Counted from the stretch's first letter, positions 34,002 through 43,770 are shown. The stretch is 64,000 bases of DNA from Hemileia vastatrix (GCA_030280995.1 JASXTE010000016.1:17091501-17155500); one strand, 5' to 3'. Translations and numbers: made by a program. Notes: generated by a model from the letters alone, not told the origin.

Positions 34002-34439
34002 TTGGACACTTCCACCATCTCTTGGGATTGGGGAGCCAATTGTTGATCCCTGGGAGGAAGAGGTTTCTTCTTCTCTTGGAGAACAGTATCTGTTCTTCTC
34101 ACTTTTTCTTCCAAGGCATCTACCCTTACCTTTAGTCTCAAGCTAACTGTCCTTAACTCATTTATGTGGGTAGACAGATTCTTTACCTGCTGAGACAACG
34201 GCATCTTTTTTATCCTGAAGCCTTTTGGAAGCTCTTCTGGTGGGTTTGTCATGGGCTTCTGATCCTGAGTATTGTCCACTAGGATTTCTACTTCTTCCAT
34301 CTCCACATCCTGTTTGGGGCAAGGATTTATTAGTTTGAGAAATTCTTCTTGTTAAAGGAGAACTTACAGAAGAAGGCTCATCATAATCAATTAAGTCTAG
34401 TTCTTCTTCACGTGCAGCAAAACCACTTTGGTCAGTCAT
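33743..34439 (-). CDS. gypsy-1 accessory ORF1/ORF2, coiled-coil region
   Basis: Two overlapping frames. ORF1 (34158-34439) starts MTDQSGFAAREEELDL. ORF2 (33743-34306) starts MEMEEVEILVDN and contains MPLSQQVKNLSTHINELR, RVDALEEKVRR (coiled coil), a Gln/Pro-rich stretch and HPYQGGKRRRKPN. In the second gypsy family the two stretches are one frame (QDVEMAGEV; IPLTQQVNNLSSHIKELR; HPYQGGRRKK), so a one-base indel near 34308 or a frameshift separates them here. The basic tail after HPYQGG could bind nucleic acid. Which ATG is used is unknown. Confidence 0.65.
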
Positions 34440-34657
34440 TTTAAGATTCTACTGAAATGAAGGAAAGAGACAAAAATTAATTAGTCTTTATTTTTAATTT
34501 TTATTTAACAGAAATAAAATAAAAATAAAAAAAAAATCTTTTTAGGATAAAAATCAACTTAAATAAAATTAATTTATTAATAAATAAAAAATTTAAAACC
34601 AGGATAATACAATCATCTGTAGAAATAAATTAGAATTTCTATTAAATTTTTATTTTC

Positions 34658-35152
34658 AGGATTTAAATCAACTAATTTATTACCAGGATTTATTGTCAAC
34701 TGAAATAATCAAATATGAATCTTTATTAATTTAAAAAAAATTTATTTTAACTGATCACTTAACTACCAGGACTTAATGTCAACTGAAGTAATTAAATATG
34801 AAGTTTTATTTTAAAATTTTATTACTGATCACTTAACTACCAGGACTTAATGTCAACTGAAGTAATTAAATATGAGTTTTATTAATTAAAAAGATTTATT
34901 GGATTACCAGGACTCAAAGTCAACTGAAGTAATTAAATGTGAATTATTTATTAATAAAAAATATTATTTTCAGGACAATTTGTCAACTGGAACAATTAAA
35001 ATTTAAATTAATCAGGACAAATGTCAACTGAAAAATTATAATAATTAATATTAAAATATAATTATTTTATTAATAAAAAATATTATTGTCAGGACAATTT
35101 GTCAACTGGAACAATTAAAATTCAAATTAATCAGGACAATTGTCAACTGAAA
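34658..35152 (-). repeat. gypsy-1 leader: tandem CAGTTGAC-N5-GTCCTG motifs
   Basis: On the plus strand CAGGACTTAATGTCAACTGA and close variants recur at about 34682, 34762, 34840, 34905, 34970, 35014, 35091 and 35134. In the RNA sense this is (T)CAGTTGAC-N5-GTCCTG. Spacer DNA is A/T only. A related GGTTGACCATAATAGAG sits at about 35206-35235 and is shared with the leader of the second gypsy family (about 44070-44240). Confidence 0.75.
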
Positions 35153-35416
35153 AATGATAATAAATAATATTAAATTATAATTATTTTATTACTTCTGGGA
35201 CTAAGAACAGTTATTGCTCTATTATGGTCAACCAGGAAAAATAAAAAAAAATATAATAATAAAACTAAATTTCAAATTACCAGACACCTCCCCCTGCAAT
35301 ATGAGCAAATTAATGCCACTTACAGAGTGCTGAGTAAAAGAAAATACGTAGCAAATGAAGAGTTAAGAGTAACCCACAAATAGTAATAACAATAATTATC
35401 ACGATATATACAATTT

Positions 35417-35470
35417 TTAGTCAGTATATGAGCTTAAGTTTTGGAGCGCGGTTCGATTCCTGTTCGCATC
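35417..35470 (+). other. tRNA-like fragment (B-box) in gypsy-1 leader
   Basis: GGTTCGATTCC (about 35449-35460) is a perfect RNA polymerase III B-box / T-arm core. TAGTCAGTATATG ~30 bp upstream is A-box-like, and TGTTCGCATCA follows like an acceptor end. A matching 5' acceptor strand and T-stem pairing are absent, so it is not a functional tRNA gene. Perhaps a tRNA-derived fragment captured by the element. Confidence 0.35.
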
Positions 35471-35596
35471 AAAAACTTTTATCACGTGACGTATGACGTT
35501 TGTCGTTTTCTCGCCTCCACTCGTCCTTTACAGGTACTTGTACGCCGATGGTCCCCTCAATTACGCCTCAAGTAACGTTGCGCCTTTGATATTTCG

Positions 35597-35610
35597 GAAA
35601 GAATCCCAAT
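35597..35610 (-). other. gypsy-1 primer-binding-site region
   Basis: On the minus strand ATTGGGATTCTTTCC follows the 5' LTR end (GACA). The second family has ATTGGGTGCCTTTCC at the same place, so TTGGG and CTTTCC are conserved. It is not a textbook TGG-plus-17 match to a tRNA I can name. Confidence 0.55.
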
Positions 35611-36423
35611 TGTCAAGGTTCACTTTTGGTCTAGAAGCTTTGGTACGGAGTTTATATGAAGATTTTAAGGATTACTTGGACTCTCAATAATTTGGTACGT
35701 ATTTCTCAATCAAAGATGATGTTTACTCAATGATAAGAGGTATATTTAAAATATTTATATAAGTTATAGATTAGAATTACGTCCTTGTAAATACTAAAGA
35801 TATAAGATATAAGAAATAAGTATTAGATTGTAGTTGTAGTAATAAGTATGTTGGTAAAAAAGGATGATTAAAAGACAACAAAAAGAGAGGCCTTTTATAG
35901 GCAAAAGAGAGACAAAGCATGGCAATCAAATTCTAAAAACAGTAGTATGAGAGAGAGAAAAGAACATTCCAGAAGGAGTATTTCAAATAATAAAGTTATT
36001 CTAAAAAGAAGGCGTTAAAAAGATGTAGTTACAGAGTATGTCAGAAATACATCAATTTATTTAATATTTACTGTAGAAGTTAATTCTAAATAAGAAATTT
36101 GAATTTTTTGTATATATTTAATATTATTTGAATATTAAAATCTTATTTTATCTTAATAACTATTTTTTAATATAAAATTTGATTTTTTTCCAACCTGTCA
36201 AATGAGCATGGTGTTAGAGAAAAATATAAGGGACAAAATTATATTTTTAATTTTAATTATTTATTTAATTTTTTAATTTTAACATTCTGTAATTAGTTAA
36301 TTTATTATAACTAATTTTAATGTAACTAAATTATAATTAAATAATAATTAAAATGATAAGGTGCAGCTTCATCCAGTAAATAATTAATTATTTCACTGGG
36401 TAAGTCTAGCAGCCTGGCTGACA
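35611..36423 (-). repeat. gypsy-1 5' LTR
   Basis: 813 bp, closely similar to 27563-28385. Its minus-strand TATA element is at 35891-35902. The outer end GGCTGACA abuts the TATGA duplication. Confidence 0.95.
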
Positions 36424-36434
36424 TATGATCTATT

Positions 36435-36646
36435 TTAGTCATAATATGATGATACTATTACTCTAAGATCTATGAACTCTTTATCTCTATCTAGAAAATT
36501 AGAAACAGTAGATTTCCATAAAGGTTTTAAATAACCAAAGAATACAAAATTATATCCTTGTGATATTTTATGGAAATGAATCTTATTAAACTGGATAGAA
36601 TGTAAATCATGAATGAGAGTCAATTCTTCTGGTGTCAAACCATGAG
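36435..36646 (-). pseudogene. Terminal exon of an unknown gene (copy 1)
   Basis: The minus strand reads AHGLTPEELTLIHDLHSI, then KISQGYNFVFFGYLKPLWKS and KEFIDLRVIVSSYYD, followed by TAA at 36435-36437. Upstream, an intron-like segment (GTAAGTAATC...GACCGCAG, 36647-36743) follows RE-L codons. Amino-acid composition is balanced, unlike filler, and the second copy at 51873-52079 keeps the frame. I do not recognise the family. No convincing 5' exons were found. A one-base difference between copies upstream of the donor argues that the first exon shown is not coding as it stands. Confidence 0.4.
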
Positions 36647-37236
36647 CTGCGGTCAAAAATTCAATTACCAAAGAAGAAGAAGAAGAAATAAAATAAAAAT
36701 ACAGCAGAAAGCTCATGAAAAAAAAAGTCCTGTGATTACTTACCAATTCACGAGAGAAAAAAAAATAACAAAATTTATGAAAAGCATGTTTATCATACGT
36801 ATACACCATTAGCAATACATTTTTATTTAAAGTGTGAATAATACTTTCAACTCATAAATGTGAAAAGTAATGAGTTTGTTGCAGATTTTTCATGATAATG
36901 GTCTGAATAGTGAAAAATTGCCACCTACCAGCAGCTGCAAGTACTTAACTTTGATTTAACTTAGTTTTATCTCTAAATTTAGAATCATGTGAACCCTCTG
37001 ACGTAGATTTAGCGCTGTCCAAATGGAAAGAAGAAAAAAAAAGTTCGCGCGCGGCATCAGATAATAGGATTTTATTTTTATTTTTTCAATTAACAATGAA
37101 GTTAGAGATAGGCCCACGCGCGCTTGAGGGGTGTTTTTATTTTATGGTGATGTATTTGTCATTCTCAACCAATAAAATGTTTCTCTTCGATATTGGAAAT
37201 CCAAAACTGATGCTCTTTCTACACAATCAGGAATTA

Positions 37237-38024
37237 TGTCAAGGGGTACTTTTGGTCTAGAAGATTGGTTCGAGGTTTTTTGAGGATTTTAAGGGTTTAA
37301 TGGATTCTCAAAAAAAGGGTACATAATTTTAAATCAATATGATTGGTTTTACTCAAATAAAAGAGGTAGTATTAAAATATTAATATAAATTATAGATTAG
37401 AATTACGCTCTTGTAAATACTTAAGTTATAAAATATAGGAATAAGTGTTGTGTTGTAATTGTAATAATAAAATAAGTGATAAAGGAATGTTTTGAAAAGC
37501 ACAAAGTAAGAGGCCTTTTATAGGCAAAACATGAGGGGATAAAATATACGGAATTCACACTATGTATTGTAAGAATGTGAGTAAAAGAGTGACTGAAAGG
37601 AGTACATATATGACATAAGAAATAAATAAATGATACGTCAACAAGGACATCAAATTTATTAGCAATAAAGTTTGAATTCCTTGGACTGTCACAATTAATT
37701 ACACAATAATTAATTAATTATATTACTTTCACGGGATTCCAGATCTCTCACTGAGGTAATATAATTAATTTAAAGTTTTTTATTATAATTTTATTTTTAA
37801 ATTCTATTCCCATTGACTTATACCATTGAGCACGGTGTTAGGGAGTAAAATTGTAAGGGACATTTTATTTACATTAATTAATTATACTACTTATTGTACT
37901 TAACTAGTTAATTGTAAGTAATGCTTAAGTAGGTAATTAATTATTAGTAAGAAGAAGAGGTGTGGCTTCAACTCAGTAAAATAATTAATTATTTTACTGG
38001 TTAAGTCTAGTAGCCTGGCTGACA
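37237..38024 (-). repeat. Solo LTR of the gypsy-1 family
   Basis: Runs from TGTCAAGG to GGCTGACA, related to the gypsy-1 LTRs but more diverged. It is flanked by AATTA at 37232-37236 and 38025-38029. The duplicated unit has the empty site (CAGGAATTAAGTC at about 52661-52673), so insertion followed the tandem duplication. Confidence 0.95.
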
Positions 38025-38572
38025 AATTAAGTCTTCACATACAACTTAATTACTTTCAATCAGTTTTTTTTTATTAAATTGTGAAAGTATATTGGGGGTG
38101 AAATAAATTTATTAATTTAAGAACAGAATATTTAGATATTATAAAATAAGTAATAGCTTTTCCACTTCATGTTCTCAGCTTTGTGACTCACAATAAGATA
38201 TTGGCTCAAACTACTGCCACCCAAAACTCAATTATAGAATGATCATAAAAGTACCCATTATTATAGAAAAAAGGAAGCATATCTCAATAATAAGCAATAA
38301 ATCCTGATTTTCAAATGATTTATATCTTTTAAAACTTACAAGATTATTTTGGTGGATTGCTTGATATGTTTAAATAAAAACGCATTTTTCTTTCCCCCAA
38401 GTCAAGGGTTACAAATGATGTAATTTAAGCTCAGGTCGAGGATAATGATATATAAAAATGAATAGAATTTTTTTTTTTCTAAATTTGAAATCTTAATTAA
38501 TATTACTAAATTATTTTGAGGCAAAGGTCAAGTAAAATTGTTAAAAAATACATTTCTTAAATATTTTTTTAA

Positions 38573-38584
38573 TTTTGCGCAAAA
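38573..38584. promoter_or_regulatory. Palindrome TTTTGCGCAAAA upstream of the orphan gene
   Basis: A perfect 12-bp palindrome ~107 bp before the first ATG, present also near 53212. Function unknown; it is a possible dimeric factor site. Confidence 0.35.
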
Positions 38585-38671
38585 TGCTCTTAGTAGATGT
38601 GAAGTTGTTTGCGGTAAACATTATTGCGTCCATAAAAGACACACAATCTGCGCTTCCAGGTGGGATTTTTA

Positions 38672-38680
38672 TATATAATA
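38672..38680 (+). promoter_or_regulatory. TATA-like TATATAATA next to the orphan ATG
   Basis: Lies only ~10 bp before the ATG at 38691. If it is a working TATA box, transcription would start inside the frame and the downstream methionine in NNIMTDII would be the start; otherwise it is AT-rich filler. Confidence 0.3.
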
Positions 38681-38690
38681 GACGTGCTAA

Positions 38691-39398
38691 ATGGAAATTA
38701 AATTACCATCATCTCATAAACTCAACCCGAAAGCCTTTAACACCTTAAACACCATCAAAACAATTTTTAAAGAAATATCAACTTCAAATAATATAATGAC
38801 AGACATCATTGCTCAATACCAATATTTGGCTTATCGTACGGACGGTAGTACCTTTACCCCAAAAGTGATATTTAAATGGAAATTTGATAAAGCATGGACC
38901 CCAGAAATAATCCAAACCTTAAGACACAGAGTTCCAACTGAGCTAGCCATTAAGATTGTTCAAATTGTTCAATCAGAAACCGAAGCCATTGAAGATGAAA
39001 GATTGATGGCCGAAAGTCTTATATTCTACTTTTTTCAATATGAAGTTCTAGATAAAAAACATGTAGTCCTCCCTGGTAACTACCATACAATTAGTTCATT
39101 CCGTCAGTTTATGGAAAAAATAATTGTTAAAGTGACCCATGATGAGCAAATTAAAACAATTAAGGGGGAAGCCATTCTAGGGTTCAGTTATCTAAGACTG
39201 GCATCAGATCAAAATAGCCTCAATGTTGAATTTGAAGTTCAACCCAGGACCATAGAAGAAAAGATAATCAATTCTGCGTTTAACCGATTCAACAATGAAG
39301 TATATTCCCCTGAGCGAACATTCTACAGTGATTGGACGGATGCTGAAAAAATGTATGAAATCGTAATACAAGAAGAAAATTTAACACACGATAATTAA
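38691..39398 (+). CDS. Orphan 235-residue protein, copy 1
   Basis: Single-exon frame starting MEIKLPSSHKLNPKAF and ending EENLTHDN. No signal peptide, membrane segment, zinc site or low-complexity tract is visible. The sequence is rich in charged and aromatic residues and looks like a folded soluble protein (YQYLAYRTDGSTFTPK, VIFKWKFDKAWTPEI, FYFFQYEVLDKKHVVLPGNY, ERTFYSDWTDAEKMYEIV). I do not recognise it. Codon content is balanced compared with the surrounding AT-rich DNA. The second copy (53329-54036) differs by a single residue (isoleucine to threonine in ELAIKIVQ), so both are intact. Neighbours are a divergent truncated exon and transposon relics. It could be a host gene amplified by duplication, or cargo of a mobile or viral origin; the sequence alone does not decide. 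Confidence 0.7.
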   Translation: MEIKLPSSHKLNPKAFNTLNTIKTIFKEISTSNNIMTDIIAQYQYLAYRTDGSTFTPKVIFKWKFDKAWTPEIIQTLRHRVPTELAIKIVQIVQSETEAIEDERLMAESLIFYFFQYEVLDKKHVVLPGNYHTISSFRQFMEKIIVKVTHDEQIKTIKGEAILGFSYLRLASDQNSLNVEFEVQPRTIEEKIINSAFNRFNNEVYSPERTFYSDWTDAEKMYEIVIQEENLTHDN

Positions 39399-39940
39399 CC
39401 AATTAAACCAAGTATCAATTTCATCTTTTTGATCTCATTTTCACTTTCTACGTTTGATAATCAAATTTTGTGTTAGATAATGATTTTGAAATTGAAGGAT
39501 GAGCATGATTCAACGATTAATAGTGAATTTGGCCTCAAGATTTCCTACATGCAAAATTATTTATTTGCCTTTTTATGGAGGTTAATTCTTGATATCGAAA
39601 CATTCAGGCATGGATACCTAGCCTAATTTTGTTGCCTACGAAGAATTTCTTTTTCTTTTTATTATTATCATATCAATTTGTAAATATTCAATTTGTTTAT
39701 TAGCTTGTTCAATGGGTAAAAAATAAATAAATCAAATTTTCATAATTATTTCAAGATAGAAGAAATAAAAAATATAGCTTCATAAATGAGATTACATTAT
39801 GAGACAAAACTGGGAGAGAGAATATAAAATCATAAGAGTTGCAGTCTTTCAAGCACATATTGGCAAAAGACTATACTAAGAAATCAAAAAAACATCAAAT
39901 TTAACAATAGAAATCTCACACAAGTGAAAATTGAAAGAAA
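39399..39940. other. 3' flank of the orphan gene, no further gene
   Basis: Non-coding AT-rich sequence retained at near identity in the other unit (54037-54580). Confidence 0.5.
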
Positions 39941-39942
39941 CT

Positions 39943-40083
39943 TTGTAAATAAAATGAAGCAGTCGTTAATAAATGATCTGCCCTTATACTTGGTCTTTGC
40001 TGCTGTCACCTTTGTAAATAATAAAATGAAGCAGTCGTTAATAAATGATCTGCCCTTATACTTGGTCTTTGCTGCTGTTACCT
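39943..40083. repeat. Two tandem ~62-bp repeats
   Basis: TTTGTAAATAAAATGAAGCA-type units ending TTGGTCTTTGCTGCTGT occur twice here. The other unit has three copies (about 54583-54880) with extra sequence between the second and third, so copy number has changed since duplication. Confidence 0.75.
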
Positions 40084-40141
40084 ACATACATTAGTTATAA
40101 AATTAAATGAATATAAATAAAGAAATATTAATAATAAATTA

Positions 40142-40403
40142 GTTAAACCTGACCTAAATAAGGAAAATAAATAATATTGAGCAAGACACAGAAAATGGGC
40201 AAAAAGAACAAACAGAGCCCAGTATATAGGTGAACATCTTGCTTATCAGGAAGAGATGAGAGTGAGTAGCAAATTAAAAGAACGCCATCAGAAGGCACAT
40301 GTAACTTTTGACACGTGTATAGAAACATCTAACTCTATAAATATACTAGTAGAAAATCGAAAAAGAAAAATAGAAATACAAGGAACAATCAGTCGTTCTT
40401 ACA
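40142..40403 (-). repeat. 3' LTR remnant of copia-2
   Basis: On the minus strand the LTR begins TGTAAGAACGACTGATTG right after the purine tract GCAAGGAGGGG (complement of 40404-40414). The far end is unclear and may reach the ~62-bp repeats. The copy at 61279-61540 matches. Confidence 0.55.
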
Positions 40404-40886
40404 CCCCTCCTTGCTACCAATCATATCTTCCAAGCCAATTTTCTTTACAAAAATTTTAAATTTCTCTTTACTAAGAGCCTTGGTGAAAATATCTGCAATC
40501 ATGTCAGTCGAGGAAGTGTATTGAAGATCAATTTTCCCAGTCATTACTTGTTCTCTTATCCAATGAAAATGTATCTCTACGTGCTTGGTCCTAGCATAAA
40601 ACATGGGATTGTTACATAATGCAATATAGACCTGGTTATCAGAAAAAAATTTTGAAGATGATTTGCAATCAAAACCAAGATCACTGAATAGAGTCTGCAT
40701 CCATATGGCTTCCTGCCCTGCATCAACTGTTGCTTTCTCTTCTTCCATTGCACTAAGAGCAACTGTTGGTTGTTTCTTGCAAAGCCGGCTAATTGCAGTA
40801 CCATTGATGATGAAAACGTATCCTGTGGTTGAACAACAAGTAACTTGAAACCCTGCCTAATCAGTCAGCATAACCTGTTGGTAGTG
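40404..40886 (-). pseudogene. copia-2 RNase H C-terminal fragment
   Basis: Reads TTGYVFIINGTAISRLCKKQ, EAIWMQTLFSDLGFD, FSDNQVYIALCNNP, TKHVEIHFHWIREQV and DMIADIFTKALSKEKF. This is the typical end of a Ty1/copia polyprotein. Its start is destroyed by the LTR at 40891 and it has frameshifts near 40850. Confidence 0.85.
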
Positions 40887-40890
40887 TGTA

Positions 40891-42062
40891 TGTCAGCCTA
40901 GGTATCTCCAGGACTGAGTAATTCTTATGTTTAAAATAAGATAACCTTAATTAAATTAAGCCTATTACTTAAAAATAAGGTTAAAATACTTATATATATG
41001 GTTATAATACATATATATATAATCATGACACTATTATATAACTTATAGTAGTTTAAATAGCTTATCCATAGTCTAATAATACTTATTAAGGTGTTAAAAG
41101 AGTCATAATATACTTATCTTAAGTGATATTAAGTAATTATAGACATACATAAGCTTATATGTATACATAAACCTCATATTCAGTGAAATATGTAGTTATA
41201 TTATGTATATTTATTTAGGTCTATAAATGGGGTTTAACTTCTTAATAGCCTATAACCTTTATTTTTCTGCCTATTTTAGGTCATATGGACGTATTCAGTG
41301 GACTCACAATGCCTACACAAGCATATACACCTATTTCAGGTGCATATATCCAGTTTGGACAACTTAATCTGCTTCCTTGGAAGGATTTTCATGGATTTAT
41401 GGGTTGGGATATGATTACTGGGTTAATATGGATGCTTGGGGATGTTATTGGGGGCTTGGAAAGTTAATATGGTTCCTTTATATGCTTTGGGTCTCATTTT
41501 ATCCTCTTTGGATGAGTTATTTTACCTGTTTCCTTATGGTATCCGCTTTTATCTGTTTATTCCATTTATGGTATGGGTCTGTGGTATCATTAATTGTGAT
41601 GGAGGGTCCTTACTGGAGGTCTGGATGTTAAAACTGCTTGAAGTGGACACCATGGGGAAGTGATGGGCCCTCACAGTGCTGTAATTTCCGGGGATAGCAG
41701 TGACATCATCTGGATTGAAGGTCTGTGCACTCCAGTTGATTTTGATATAAGTAAGGGAGGATTTGACGGGTTATAGGACATCACTTACTTACTACACATT
41801 AAACAAAAATTATAAAACAATTATTATCATATAGAAATATATTATAAAGCATTTATAAATTGATATTATCTTTATATAAGCTATAACTTTATTTTATTAT
41901 TCTATTTTCCACCACTAGCACACATAAAATCCAAGTATTGTGAGTTTATATTGAGAATTACTATTTTATTAGTTTTCCCCTGAGGTTTAATCACTAAATC
42001 ATTTAACAATAAGTAGTAGGTCCATTAATATTTACAATTAAATCATACTTAGATACTAGCAC
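40891..42062 (+). repeat. LTR inserted in copia-2
   Basis: Starts TGTCAGCCTAGGTATCTCCA, close to the start of the 19410 solo LTR (TGTCAGCCTGGATATCCCCA), and separates copia RNase H (left) from reverse transcriptase (right). The right boundary is approximate; no 5-bp duplication was found. Overlapping frames at 41285-41663 cover the same bases in all three frames and are not genes. Present also at 62028-63185, so it predates the duplication. Confidence 0.6.
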
Positions 42063-42094
42063 ACACCTACAGAGTAGCTTTAATGTCCTTCATT

Positions 42095-42481
42095 GACAAA
42101 TGTAGGATTAGAATGAAAGGAGAGAGATAGTTCTATAGTTCCTTTAAGATAATGCAGCACTCTCTTGAAAGCTATCTAGTGTTTGATGCCAGGAGAGTTC
42201 AGATGTTGAGCAATCTGACTATTGATGAACGCAATATCAGTTCCTGTTGCTTGTGTAATATAATTGAGTCTTCTTACCTCTCAACAATAATTTATGTTTA
42301 GTTGAGAGAGTTTATTAATTTTGTCTTCAGTAGCTGGAAATAATTGGGTGTTCATTTGCATTTGTGTATTCATAGGTTTACAATCCAACATATTGTAAGA
42401 TGCAAGAGAATCTTTAATCTCTTCATCTTGACACAATGATAAGGTACCAGCTGAATGATTTCTTGTTACTCTCATCCCTAG
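42095..42481 (-). pseudogene. copia-2 reverse transcriptase C-terminal fragment
   Basis: Reads GMRVTRNHSAGTLSLCQDE, IKDSLASYNMLDCKPMN, RRLNYITQATGTDIAFINSQ, and HLNSPGIKH, a stop, then AFKRVLHYLKGTIELS. This is the end of a copia reverse transcriptase and the start of its RNase H. It is cut on the upstream side by the second gypsy element at 42482. Confidence 0.85.
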
Positions 42482-43770
42482 TGTCAGCAAGGCTATACCA
42501 GGAGCCCAGTAAATGATATGTTGATTTATTGGACCTGAAAGAGGGCGTAAGAATTGCATTTGATGTATATAAAATAATATTTTATTGCATAATAAAATTA
42601 TATAAGTATCTTATTAAATATAAGTGTTATATTAATTCTATTGTTATATAAATTATTTATACATTTAAATTAAGCATAATATATTTTATATTCTACAAAT
42701 AATGGCGAATTTTTATGTATTTAATAATTATAAATTAATTATAAATTAATAATTAATTAATTACAAACATACATTATAATTATCTGTGTAAAATTGACTT
42801 ATAATGTAATTAATTTAATTAATTAAATCTAAATATTAAATAAAACTTTTCATATATTATTAAAAAATAATATTGGGCGCTTTTTTGACCCTAAATTGTG
42901 TCAGAAAATTTATTAAATAATTTATAACACTTATTTAATTATATAGTATTAAAATCCCCACTTTAAATTACAAATATCATTAAATTAATTATATGTTTCA
43001 TTTAAACTAATTATTGAATTAATTACATAGTTAAAACAATTAATTAAAATTGCTTTAAACTGGATTGAATTGATTACATGAATTTTTGGTGTGAAAATAA
43101 TTCTATTTGTTTTGCTTAAACCCTTTACATCTCACTGTAATAACTGTTTTGGGTTATTTTACTAACTGTTCTCATATTTCAGACTTACTTGGTTACTAAT
43201 TATTTTAATTGACTGTTTTGGGAATTTATGGTGTGAAAAATGGTTAATTACTCACAGGTTTAGTTTATTGTCTCATGTTTTTCTCTCAATCTCTATGTTT
43301 AGTTCTATTCTTTTATATTTATGTTTCATTTTATTACTCTTTTGTAAGTACTCATTTGTGACGCTTCAGAGGGTCCTTTGCCTATAAAAGGCTTTGGATA
43401 ATCCCCTGTAGCTGCATCACTTATTATATACACTCAACTCAATAAAATTTTAATTATATTACTTTTATTTTATTTTTTATTAGCCTTATAAAATTTAAAT
43501 TTAAAAGTAAATAAATATTTTAAGGTTGCATTAAGTCTTTTAGTAATAGAAAGTGTTTTCCGCGCATTGAACATAACTACTCATTAAATAATTATATTAA
43601 AATTTATTAAAACCTCACTGTCGTACAAAGTCCCTAAAATCTACTTGTTGCCTCTCCTTTAAAATAACTATACAGTTTTTATTACTTTATTTAATTTCCC
43701 TTTTATATTACCTTTTCTCCCTCTCTGTTTTCCTCTTCTTTTTCCCCCTCTTCTAGACAACCGGCTGATA
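42482..43770 (+). repeat. gypsy-2 5' LTR
   Basis: Starts TGTCAGCAAGGCTATACCAG and ends CCGGCTGATA, followed by ATTGGGTGCCTTTCC. TATA element CCTATAAAAGGC at 43381-43392. Confidence 0.88.

Larger units (their letters stand above)
27563..36423 (-). mobile_element. Complete Ty3/gypsy chromovirus-type element (gypsy-1)
   Basis: Direct LTRs at 27563-28385 and 35611-36423 both run from TGTCAAGG to GGCTGACA (plus-strand view). The 5-bp target duplication TATGA lies at 27558-27562 and 36424-36428. Transcription is on the minus strand, so the right LTR is the 5' LTR. Inside, in order, are a primer-site-like TTGGG motif, a repeat-rich leader, overlapping coiled-coil ORFs, gag-pol with a C-terminal chromodomain, and a polypurine tract. 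The coding region has no stops. The two LTRs differ by roughly a dozen or more substitutions plus small indels by eye, so it is not brand new but may still be competent. Confidence 0.95.

Noticed and set aside
35417..35490. Functional tRNA gene
   Set aside because: B-box is perfect but the acceptor 5' strand and T-stem pairing are missing.
35493..35690. 65-codon frame spanning the gypsy-1 leader and LTR on the plus strand
   Set aside because: It crosses the LTR border antisense to the element; only the coincidence of a GC-richer leader makes it look coding.
41285..41663. Three overlapping plus-strand frames in the copia-2 LTR insertion
   Set aside because: All frames open over the same bases and the unit-2 copy has different stops; LTR sequence.
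40891..42062. 5-bp target duplication for the LTR in copia-2
   Set aside because: GTGTA on the left has no matching copy at the plausible right ends.
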